Assembly: GCA_035544955.1 (NCBI GenBank)
Contig: DASZZN010000012.1
Span: forward strand, 62,001-126,000
Length of the DNA stretch: 64,000 bases
Direction of reading: 5' to 3'
Origin: Candidatus Dormiibacterota bacterium
GTDB taxonomy: Bacteria; Chloroflexota; Dormibacteria; CF-121
Each line of letters starts with the position of its first letter. Position 1 is the first letter of the stretch. Both the position numbers and the translations under genes were made by a program. The notes beneath the pieces were generated by a model. It was not told where the DNA came from and ran no database searches. It was given only the letters and a program-made list of their open reading frames with translations. Shown here in pieces: positions 35,310 to 42,005 of this stretch.

Positions 35310-36864
35310 CTCTGGAACCAATCGTGGTGAGGAGCTCCTCGAAGTAGGGAGCCCAGCCGGGACGAGGGCGGATCCCGGCGATCCGCCGGTCCCGGACCTG
35401 AATTTCCGAAAGGATGCTGGCTACCAGCCGGCCTCGCTGCGAAAGGTCGGCGTCCGTCCAGGCGGCCATCAGGTCGGTGAGTCGGGCCGAGAACTGTCGG
35501 ATGGTGGGCACCTCCGGCTGCGCCTTGAGCTGGGCCAGCTGCGCTTCGATCACGGTGACGCTGTCCCGAAACTCGCTTTCCGAAATCAGCCCCATCTCGA
35601 ACACCAGCGCGGTTCGTTTGCGTCGGCCCTCGAGCTCCTTGGCGGTGCGTCGTTCGTCCCATTCGCGCGGCAGTGTTTGGCGCTGACGCATGCCGCGCTC
35701 GACCAGTGCCTGCGCCGCGTCCTCCAGGCGCTCGTCTGGATGGCACTTGGCAAGCCAGCCCGCCAGTTCGGCCTCCAGCGCGTCCGCGCGGGCCAGCGGG
35801 GCCTTGCAGCTGGCGTAGCGGTGGCGATCCGAGCAGACGTAGTAGCGGATCGCATGGCCCGAGTCGCCATGGCTGGTGCCGCGCATGGAAGCGCCGCACT
35901 CGACACAGCGTAGCAACCACGACAGCGGGAAGCGCGAGCCCAGTTTGCGAGACCGCACGCCGGCGATCTTTGCCGGCCGGTGTCGCGTCCTGATCTCCTG
36001 GCAGCGCTGCCAGACCTCGCGAGAAACAATCGCCGGCAGGTCGCCAGCCATCGGTGATTGGTCCTCACCGCGGAGACGCGCCTGCCGGCCGATGTCACGC
36101 GGCACCGGCAAGAGCCCGGCGTAGGTGGGTCGCTTCAGGATCTCCTTCAGCACGTCGTTGGACCATAAGACCGCCGGCGCCTTCGCGTTGCCGCCCTTGG
36201 AGCAGATGGGCTTGATCGCCTGGCTGTTCAGCCAGATGGCGAGCGTGCGGAAGGAGTAGGCGCCGGTGGCATAGCGTTCGAAGATCAGCCGAATCGTGGG
36301 GGCAACGGCCTCGTCGACGACGACCGTGCGCTCGGCACTCCGGACGTAGCCAGCCGGTAGCGAGCCCAGCAGTCGGCCCTGGCTGCGAAGGTGACCGAGC
36401 ATGTCGCCCACGCGTTGCGAGGTCTGTTCGCGCTCCAGTTGGGCAAGCACCGCCAGGATGCCGAGGAAGGCGCGTCCCATCGGGGTTGCGGTCTCGATCG
36501 GCTCGGTGGCGGAGACGAAGCCAACCCCGACGTCGTCGAAGCGCTGCAGCGTGTCGTAGAGGTCACGCACCGACCGCGAGAGCCGGCTGACGCTGTAGCA
36601 GGCGACCAGCGCCACGTCGCCCTGGCGCAGGCGCGCCAGCATCCGTTGGAAGTCGGGCCGCTTGGTGCTCTTGCCAGAAAGGTCGAGGTCCTGAAAGGCC
36701 TCCACCGTCAAGCCTGCCAGCGCTGGCAGCGCTTTGCAGCGGTCGAGTTGTGCCGCCGGGCTAATCTGATGGGCGTTCTCGTCGTACTTCGAGACGCGGA
36801 CGTAGACAAGGGCGGTGCTTCGGGTGCGATCGCGTGCTGAAGGCGATGCGAGCGAACGACTCAT
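35248..36864 (-). CDS. large serine recombinase (integrase)
   Basis: 538 residues. Catalytic domain with YVRVS (Ser25), ACYSVSRLSRS and LGILAVLAQLERE; recombinase domain from about 165 (GYVRSAERT...); zinc ribbon CVECG...CSD..YASC near 315-345; coiled coil about 385-450. Such integrases carry phage-like elements into one att site. The last ~19 codons, including the stop, are read from the antisense of tRNA-Gly, so the C-terminus changes when the element is excised. It is the obvious integrase of the element 35285-40572. It overlaps the small upstream gene by 4 nt. Confidence 0.93.
   Translation of the reverse strand: MSRSLASPSARDRTRSTALVYVRVSKYDENAHQISPAAQLDRCKALPALAGLTVEAFQDLDLSGKSTKRPDFQRMLARLRQGDVALVACYSVSRLSRSVRDLYDTLQRFDDVGVGFVSATEPIETATPMGRAFLGILAVLAQLEREQTSQRVGDMLGHLRSQGRLLGSLPAGYVRSAERTVVVDEAVAPTIRLIFERYATGAYSFRTLAIWLNSQAIKPICSKGGNAKAPAVLWSNDVLKEILKRPTYAGLLPVPRDIGRQARLRGEDQSPMAGDLPAIVSREVWQRCQEIRTRHRPAKIAGVRSRKLGSRFPLSWLLRCVECGASMRGTSHGDSGHAIRYYVCSDRHRYASCKAPLARADALEAELAGWLAKCHPDERLEDAAQALVERGMRQRQTLPREWDERRTAKELEGRRKRTALVFEMGLISESEFRDSVTVIEAQLAQLKAQPEVPTIRQFSARLTDLMAAWTDADLSQRGRLVASILSEIQVRDRRIAGIRPRPGWAPYFEELLTTIGSRERETRLELATSTLGRSRSTS
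35285..35309 (+). other. attachment site attL (in tRNA-Gly 3' end)
   Basis: T-arm and 3' acceptor strand of tRNA-Gly. Matches 40548-40572 in 23 of 25 positions; the longest core (CTCGTCTCCCGCT) is identical. Confidence 0.8.
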
Positions 36865-37154
36865 GTCAGGACGGCATCATCACGCGTTGCTTCTGACGCG
36901 TCAAGACTTTTCATCGCCTTCGACCGCTGCATGGTTCCGGTGACTTCAGCCTGAGCGGGAGACCTGACTTCCCGCTCGACCGGAGATGCGCCACGCAAGA
37001 GCCGGCACTGACGCGATAGTTCAATCTCCACGAGGACCTCAAGGGTTTCGATCACGTCAGGAGGGAACTCGGAGATCCCTGTGGCCGGGGGGCCGAAGTC
37101 CGACCCCTGCCGAATCAGAGCACCTCGCCGCCGCCCGGCCGGCGTTCCCACCAC
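36861..37154 (-). CDS. small hypothetical protein of the element
   Basis: About 97 residues from a GTG at 37154 (or 96 from 37151). It contains EFPPDVIETLEVLVEIELSRQC, a helical stretch, and basic/polar tail; no family is recognised. Its stop overlaps the recombinase start (ATGA), which argues that it is translated. The true start is uncertain, as it would overlap the end of the upstream gene by about 40 nt; no ribosome-binding site decides it. Confidence 0.4.
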   Translation of the reverse strand: MVGTPAGRRRGALIRQGSDFGPPATGISEFPPDVIETLEVLVEIELSRQCRLLRGASPVEREVRSPAQAEVTGTMQRSKAMKSLDASEATRDDAVLT

Positions 37155-38359
37155 CCGGGCGTGCCGATGCAGTCGCTGATCGTCCTTTCCGACTTCTCGT
37201 AGGGCGGCAGCTCCGTTAGCCGCCGCCGCGGCATCGTCACAACCTCCCTGCGCGGTGGCGGCGGCCATCCATGCTCTGCCTCCACCTCCTCGGCCGCGCA
37301 CCAGAGTCGACCCAGTGGACCCTCAACCTCCAGGCGCTCGACGCTGGAGGTCCAGAATCGGCAGGAATCCTCATCGAGCTCGTCCTGGATGATCGGACGC
37401 AGGGCCTCTTCTCGAGAGGCTCGAGAAAGCACAAAGAGGACGTGAACCCGATCGGCATCGCGCAGGTCCTTGAAGTAGCGCACCGAAGTCCGCACCTTGT
37501 GTCGAAGGCGGCTCATCGAGGCCGCGCCCCGGTCCCACTCCAGGTCGAACCGGATGATCCGACCGCCAACCAGGTACCAGCCAGCCCCGTCGGGCGTGGC
37601 CACCGGTCGTCGGTTTTCCTTGGCGAAGAGCCGGCGATCAGCGCGACAGGTTTCCTCGCCCACCCAGCGGAGCAGCCCCTCCCGCATGCCGAGCCGGCTG
37701 GCGAGCACCAGGTCGATGAAGTAGCCGTTGGCCTCGAGGTCGTGGACCACATGCCAGCAGTGGTCGCGCGCATCCTTGGCCCGGTGGACGTAGGGCCATG
37801 GCGCCTCACCGTGGAGGTCGGCGAGGAGCTGGGCGCCCCGAGGCGTGATCAGAACGAGCGACGGGCGGCGGGTCACGCCGGGGGATTCGAACATCTTCCA
37901 GCGGTAGACAAGACCGTGGTGCCTGAGGTACTGCAGCCGCAGCTGGGTGGATCGAATGCTGGGGAAGAAGATCTGATGGATCTGGAGGGTGGTGAGGTAG
38001 CGGTAGTCGTAGAGGGATTGGAGGATAGCGCGGTCTCGCTGGGTGAGGGACAAGAGAAGTTGAGTCGTCTGCTCCTGGGTGAGAGGAGTGGTGGTGTGCT
38101 TGGGCATCGAGCGAAGAATGAAAGGACGAGTGGGAATAGGAGTCCGTCCCGGTGTGAACGCGGAAGAGGGCTGAACTCGCGGCTGAATACTCAGCGACCT
38201 CCTTTCACCCTTCGCTCCCTGAAACGAAGACCTGGGAAGCGAAGGGACAGAAGCGTCGGCCGAAACGAAGTCCCGACGGTCATCGATTGAACCCACGTCG
38301 TCATCGAGCCCAGGCTGTTGTTGAGGACTCGGCTCGCTGTCGCGGAGGTAACGCATCAC
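37115..38359 (-). CDS. replication-relaxation family protein
   Basis: Up to 414 residues. From MPKHTTTPLTQEQ (internal ATG at 38107) on, it matches the Replic_Relax (PF13814) pattern: RDRAILQSLYDYRYLTTLQIHQIFFPS followed by a winged-helix QLRLQYLRHHGLV and VLITPRGAQLLAD. This family is found on plasmids and integrative elements and is tied to plasmid replication or copy control. The N-terminal ~85 residues are low-complexity and may not be translated. Degenerate iteron-like repeats lie immediately upstream, so this is a likely replication initiator or regulator acting there. Confidence 0.75.
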   Translation of the reverse strand: MMRYLRDSEPSPQQQPGLDDDVGSIDDRRDFVSADASVPSLPRSSFQGAKGERRSLSIQPRVQPSSAFTPGRTPIPTRPFILRSMPKHTTTPLTQEQTTQLLLSLTQRDRAILQSLYDYRYLTTLQIHQIFFPSIRSTQLRLQYLRHHGLVYRWKMFESPGVTRRPSLVLITPRGAQLLADLHGEAPWPYVHRAKDARDHCWHVVHDLEANGYFIDLVLASRLGMREGLLRWVGEETCRADRRLFAKENRRPVATPDGAGWYLVGGRIIRFDLEWDRGAASMSRLRHKVRTSVRYFKDLRDADRVHVLFVLSRASREEALRPIIQDELDEDSCRFWTSSVERLEVEGPLGRLWCAAEEVEAEHGWPPPPRREVVTMPRRRLTELPPYEKSERTISDCIGTPGWWERRPGGGEVL

Positions 38360-38431
38360 GGCTGCCCGCCAGCCCTGGTCGGCCCTGGCTGCGTATCGTG
38401 TCCTGAGCCGTCGTCCGAATCCATCTATTGC

Positions 38432-38735
38432 TTAAAGAGTGGGCCCGGCGTCGGACTCACCTATCCCGTAAAGAGCGGCGGCGTTTCATGTATCCGTCAA
38501 AAGCCGGTCTCGCGGTCGTTTCGGCGCTCTACTTCTAAAAGAGCCGGTTTTGAGACACGTTTTGTTAAATCCACTCTTTAAAGGGCCTTTTCAGTGGGCG
38601 ATTTGGACGTGGGCATGTCGCTACCCCTATAGGGCGGGTTCTCGGCCACCTTTTGGGACATCCACCTCAACCTTGACAGTCTCTTGCTATTAAAGAGTGA
38701 GTTTTCGGCCCGTTCGTTTCGTGCCATAGAGCGGG
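38432..38735. repeat. cluster of iteron-like degenerate repeats, possible origin
   Basis: About eight copies of a motif close to TAAAGAGYGGG, at 38432, 38469, 38497, 38536, 38577, 38628, 38690 and 38725. An inverted copy CACTCTTTAA lies at 38572. Several are followed by GTTTTCGG or GGCGTTT. The spacing is 28-62 bp. The stretch 38360-38861 holds no convincing gene and is AT-richer than its surroundings. Lying upstream of the replication-relaxation gene, it may be the element's origin or a binding region for that protein. Confidence 0.5.
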
Positions 38736-38861
38736 AGTATCGTTGACTAGTCGTTAGATATGCGAATAGGAGCTCTAGTCGCGGCCAGTCCGTCAACTCG
38801 CCGGATTCACTCCAGCGGCATTCCACCCGAGTCGGGTGGTGCGAGCAGCCAGCGGACGTCT

Positions 38862-39083
38862 ATGCCGGCAGCGCGCTTCTTGACGATCGAACTGACGGCC
38901 GAGGGATTCTTTCTATTTCGATTTGCGGAAGACGGCGCATTCGCCGGTGACACGTGGCATCCAACAATCGAGGAGGCCAAAGATCAAGCAAATTGCCAGT
39001 ACGGAAACGCACTCGGAGGATGGCTCGATATCCCGGATAACGAGTCCGATGCCCTCGGGTGGCTCAGGGCCCGAGAGTCCTGA
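38862..39083 (+). CDS. small hypothetical protein, cassette gene 1
   Basis: 73 residues from ATG at 38862 (MPAARFLTIELTAEG...). Pattern: beta strand, GDTWHPTIEEAKDQANCQYG, LGGWLDIP..., as in small conserved proteins of unknown function whose members have W-H and Y-G motifs. A longer reading frame starts at 38760 but the added part looks non-coding. Repeat copy R1 follows its stop by 65 nt. Confidence 0.55.
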   Translation: MPAARFLTIELTAEGFFLFRFAEDGAFAGDTWHPTIEEAKDQANCQYGNALGGWLDIPDNESDALGWLRARES

Positions 39084-39148
39084 CGGACCAGATTGCTTTG
39101 AGCAGAATCAGCGCAGACGGGCGCGCTGTGAGGCCCGGAGACAGATAG

Positions 39149-39175
39149 TAGCCCGTGGAGGCCACTAATCGAACG
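39149..39175 (+). repeat. cassette repeat copy R1
   Basis: TAGCCCGTGGAGGCCACTA then ATCGAACG. Matches R2 at 24 of 27 positions. Flanking arms TAGC...GT / ACGCTA can pair imperfectly. Confidence 0.6.
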
Positions 39176-39249
39176 CTAGGAGTAGGTGCCGGAACCGCCG
39201 CACGGATGCGTTCTTCGAGTATGGCGGACCCACGAAAAAGAAGGACGCA

Positions 39250-39681
39250 ATGAAGCTATGGAAGGCGGGTGCGGCTGGGGCACTCCTACTGTGCGTCGTG
39301 GTCGGGAGCGCACTCGCTCTCACTAATCTAGGGAAAGGCCCTGGAACCCGGATCGAGCATCGGGGCAACACGATTGTCCTCCATGGACGAGGGACCGCTG
39401 CTGACCTTGGATACCTTCCGGCCGGCCGCTACCGTGTCACCGTAGAGGAAGGAGTGGGCGGCTGTGCAATCCGACTTCAACTCGCGGGGGCGGATGGAAA
39501 GGAATGGTTCAGGCTGGACTTTTACACCAACAACCGCGACTCTCCGACTGGGGTCACGGGCGAAATCCCAGGGCAGCAGTACAGCGTATATACGAACGTT
39601 TATTTCGGCGATGGCCTCACTTTCTCAACACCAGAGCCGGTAACCGATTGCGCGTGGACTTACGATTTCACACGGATTTAG
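39250..39681 (+). CDS. exported or membrane-anchored hypothetical protein, cassette gene 2
   Basis: 143 residues, N-terminal signal peptide or anchor (residues 1-24, KLWKAG then ALLLCVVVGSALA), followed by a beta-rich domain with two conserved-looking cysteines (about 75 and 137) that could form a disulfide outside. The ribosome-binding site AAGGA stands 5 nt before ATG. No family is recognised. GC content is lower than the chromosomal flanks. R2 follows its stop by 50 nt. Confidence 0.65.
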   Translation: MKLWKAGAAGALLLCVVVGSALALTNLGKGPGTRIEHRGNTIVLHGRGTAADLGYLPAGRYRVTVEEGVGGCAIRLQLAGADGKEWFRLDFYTNNRDSPTGVTGEIPGQQYSVYTNVYFGDGLTFSTPEPVTDCAWTYDFTRI

Positions 39682-39731
39682 GTGAGGCCAGCCCTTTCCT
39701 GGTGAAGGAGCCCTGGCAATGCCGCCAAATT

Positions 39732-39765
39732 AGGGTCATAGCCCGTGGCGGACACTAGTCGAACG
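39732..39765 (+). repeat. cassette repeat copy R2
   Basis: AGGGTCATAGCCCGTGGCGG then ACACTAGTCGAACG. TCATAGCCCGT pairs with ACGGTTATGA just behind it, giving an imperfect hairpin of about 10 bp with a 15-16 nt loop. Confidence 0.65.
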
Positions 39766-39802
39766 GTTATGACTCGTTCCCTTGAGTGGATCGTGGTAAA
39801 GA

Positions 39803-40345
39803 ATGGGGTACACCAGTTTGGACGAGCTACCGGCAAGCATACTGGCGGCTTGGCGTCATAGGATCGCGATGGCAGCATTAGCAGGGCCAGCAGACGAGGC
39901 AGCATCGGGAGCGGCCGGCCAGAACTCGGTTCTCCTTACGACGTCGTGCACTACCGGATGGGCCGACTGGGTGCACGGTGAGTTGTGGCTCTGCCCGGAT
40001 GGCCTGCTTCGACTCAGCCTCGGATGGGCAGCGACAATCGACAAGAGCTTCGGCCCAGGCCAGGCGGCCGCATTCGACGGCGCAGCGCGACGGTCAAGCC
40101 CCCGAGACTTCGATATGACTGAAATCAACGACCTGCTGTCTCGCAAACGGACCAACCACTGGATTCCGTGGGCCCAGATTCGTGGGGCCTCCCTCCGCGG
40201 CGGCCTGATTACCGGCCGCTTGCGCTTGAAACTGGCCGACGGTCGCTCCGTGAAGCTCCTATGGATGCGTGAGCGTCACGTGTTTGAAATGCTTCGTGAC
40301 CGGCTCCTCGAGCGACTCGGCCCGGCGGCTTTGCGAATCGGCTGA
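39803..40345 (+). CDS. hypothetical protein with PH-like features, cassette gene 3
   Basis: 180 residues, no signal peptide. GELWLCPDGLLRLSLGW, then HWIPWAQIRGASLRGGLI and RLRLKLADGRSVKLLW followed by a C-terminal helix (HVFEMLRDRLLERL) follow the strand order of a PH/GRAM-like domain of bacteria. Function unknown. ATG at 39803 is the only good start. R3 follows its stop by 46 nt. Confidence 0.6.
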   Translation: MGYTSLDELPASILAAWRHRIAMAALAGPADEAASGAAGQNSVLLTTSCTTGWADWVHGELWLCPDGLLRLSLGWAATIDKSFGPGQAAAFDGAARRSSPRDFDMTEINDLLSRKRTNHWIPWAQIRGASLRGGLITGRLRLKLADGRSVKLLWMRERHVFEMLRDRLLERLGPAALRIG

Positions 40346-40391
40346 CGCTGCCTTTCCCGGCAGCGCACCTTCCCACCAGATGACGGCTTTG

Positions 40392-40420
40392 AGGGTCATA
40401 GCCCGTAGCGGATTCGAACG
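40392..40420 (+). repeat. cassette repeat copy R3
   Basis: AGGGTCATAGCCCGTAGCGG then ATTCGAACG; shares the first 15 nt exactly with R2, and differs from it by one base and a 4-nt gap in the middle. Confidence 0.6.
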
Positions 40421-40547
40421 TATTGCGGTCTCCATAGCGCTCGCCAGACTGGACACGACGGTGGGTACGCCTCACACGGTTCCTGAAGAGGGGGTGAGTA
40501 AGGGTACGCTGTTGAGAAGCCCACGATATCCAGTCGCTGGTTCCTGG

Positions 40548-40572
40548 GCGGGTTCGAGCCTCGTCTCCCGCT
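40548..40572 (+). other. attachment site attR (tRNA-Gly T-arm and 3' end copy)
   Basis: GCGGGTTCGAGC then CTCGTCTCCCGCT: it repeats the 3' end of tRNA-Gly with two substitutions that keep the T-arm pairing possible. It probably is the displaced chromosomal 3' end of the tRNA gene. Confidence 0.8.
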
Positions 40573-40677
40573 GATTCTCTTCAGCCGAAGGCAGGGGATC
40601 GTGGTCACCGACGCGGTGAGCCTCCCAACCCTTGCCAACGTCGGATGGTGATCTCAGCTAGATAAGGAGGAAAAAGA

Positions 40678-41091
40678 ATGCCACCGCAAATCGAAACCGC
40701 CAAAAGCATCGAGATGAAGCTCGAGGTCGTACCCATCCCCGTCTCCGACATCGAGAACGCCAAGGCCTTCTACACCGAGAAGGTCGGCTTCCACCTCGAC
40801 CACGACGTTCGCCCGACAGAGGGCATGCGCGTCGTGCAGATGACACCCCCCGGCTCCGCATGTTCGGTTGTGATCGGCGAGGGCCTGCCGCTCGGCAAAC
40901 CCGGTTCGGTCAAAGGCGTCCAGCTGGTCGTCCAGGACATCGATGCTGCGCGCGAGGCGCTCGCCGGGCGTGGCGTCCCGGTCGGCGCGGTGCAGCAGCT
41001 GGGACCCGAAGGGTCTCCGGGTTCCCGCTACGTCTTCTTTGAGGACCCTGACGGCAACATGTGGGCGGTGCAGGAGTTCAGGCGCTCCTGA
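40678..41091 (+). CDS. VOC (glyoxalase/bleomycin-resistance) family protein
   Basis: 137 residues with the paired beta-alpha-beta-beta-beta modules of the VOC fold: VPIPVSDIENAKAFYTEKVGF at the start, GVQLVVQDIDAAREAL in the middle, YVFFEDPDGNMWAVQEF with the metal-ligand glutamate region at the end. Substrate not readable. A strong AAGGAGG lies 9 nt before ATG. It is the first chromosomal gene right of the integrated element and overlaps nothing; a hydrolase pseudogene follows by 8 nt. Confidence 0.85.
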   Translation: MPPQIETAKSIEMKLEVVPIPVSDIENAKAFYTEKVGFHLDHDVRPTEGMRVVQMTPPGSACSVVIGEGLPLGKPGSVKGVQLVVQDIDAAREALAGRGVPVGAVQQLGPEGSPGSRYVFFEDPDGNMWAVQEFRRS

Positions 41092-41099
41092 TAACCGCG

Positions 41100-41939
41100 G
41101 TGAACCAGCGCGATCTCGAGCTGAGCGACGGTCGCCGGCTGCATATTTACGACACGCGCGCGGATGATGCGGACGCCAGCCTCACCATCTTCTGGCACCA
41201 CGGCACGCCGAACCTTGGCGAGCCGCCCGAGCCGCTGCTGCCTGCCGCCGACCAGCGTGGCATCCGCTGGGTGTCCTATGACCGGCCGGGGTACGGCGGA
41301 TCCACGCCCCACCCAGGGCGCGATGTGGCATCGGCGGCCGCCGACGTCTCCGCTATCGCCGATGCCTTGGACCTCGGGCGATTCGCGGTCTTGGGGCATT
41401 CCGGTGGCGGCGGACATGCCCTGGCATGCGGCGCGCTCCTGTCAGAGCGCCTCATCGGTGCGGTGTCCGTCTCCGGACTAGCGCCATACGGCGTGCAGGG
41501 ACTGGATTGGTTCGCCGGCATGGCGCCCGCCGGTGCCGCGGAGCTGCGCGCGGCCGCAGCCGGACGCGCCGCGCTCATGAACTACCTGACATCCAGCGAG
41601 TTCGATCCGGAACTCTTCACCCCGGCGGATCACGCCGCTTTGAAGGGCGCCTGGCACTGGCTGGGCGTCATCAGTGGGCGCGCCCTATAGGGCGGCCTGG
41701 GCGGTATGGTAGACGACGACCTGGCGTATGTCGCCCCGTGGGGCTTTGACCCCGCGCAAGGCAGCGTGCCCGTGCTGATCGTGCAGGGGGGTCAGGATCG
41801 GATCGCGCCCAGTTCGCACGGCAAATGGCTCGCGGGTCGCATTCCCTCGGCAGAACTCTGGCTGCGGCCGGAGGACGGACACATCTCCGTCCTCAGGTCC
41901 GGTGAGGCGGCCATGGACTGGCTCCTGGAGCGCGCATAG
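41100..41939 (+). pseudogene. alpha/beta hydrolase interrupted by an in-frame TAG
   Basis: GTG at 41100 starts MNQRDLELSDGRRLHIYD. FWHHGTPN, the nucleophile elbow GHSGGG and catalytic-triad context follow. TAG at 41688-41690 ends the frame at residue 196, but the same frame continues directly with GGLGGMVDDDLAYVAPWGFD and VLIVQGGQDRIAP...DGHIS, the missing acid and histidine parts. One base change (GAG to TAG) explains it. Either a recent nonsense mutation, amber read-through, or an assembly error. The N-terminal piece alone would lack the triad histidine. Confidence 0.8.
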
Positions 41940-41993
41940 GAGGTTGTCCGCAAGTCTGTCTGCGCCGCAAGCCGCCCCTTAACCGGGCCTATC

Positions 41994-41999
41994 TATACT
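41994..41999 (+). promoter_or_regulatory. -10-like box of the ppk promoter, leaderless
   Basis: TATACT, 6 nt, GTG at 42006. CTTAACC at 41978-41984, within the -35 zone, resembles the half-site of the Pho-box-like repeats near 48350 and 49576. Confidence 0.5.
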
Positions 42000-42005
42000 G
42001 ATCGA

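Larger units (their letters stand above)
35285..40572. mobile_element. integrated element in tRNA-Gly, serine-recombinase type
   Basis: 5.3 kb bounded by direct repeats 35285-35309 and 40548-40572. Content: serine recombinase, a small unknown gene, a replication-relaxation family gene, an iteron-like repeat cluster, and three small unknown genes each followed by one copy of a 30-nt repeat. The right half has clearly lower GC than the flanks by eye. No conjugation or phage structural genes are present, so if mobile it needs a helper for transfer. Confidence 0.85.
40346..40677. other. right end of the element and spacer without genes
   Basis: Holds R3, then a 130-nt stretch with no evident gene, attR, and about 100 nt before the next gene. 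No convincing coding frame is seen in it. Confidence 0.6.

Noticed and set aside
38578-38826. 82-codon minus-strand frame in the repeat cluster
   Set aside because: Crosses the iteron-like repeats and has no start signal or protein-like pattern.
39149-40420. Repeat copies R1-R3 as minus-strand tRNA ends
   Set aside because: TTCGAAT in R3 looks like a T-loop, but neighbouring bases do not pair as a T-stem in any copy and no cloverleaf forms.
40500-40572. A second complete tRNA-Gly at the right end of the element
   Set aside because: Only the T-arm and 3' acceptor strand are present; D-arm and anticodon arm are missing, so it is an attachment-site copy.
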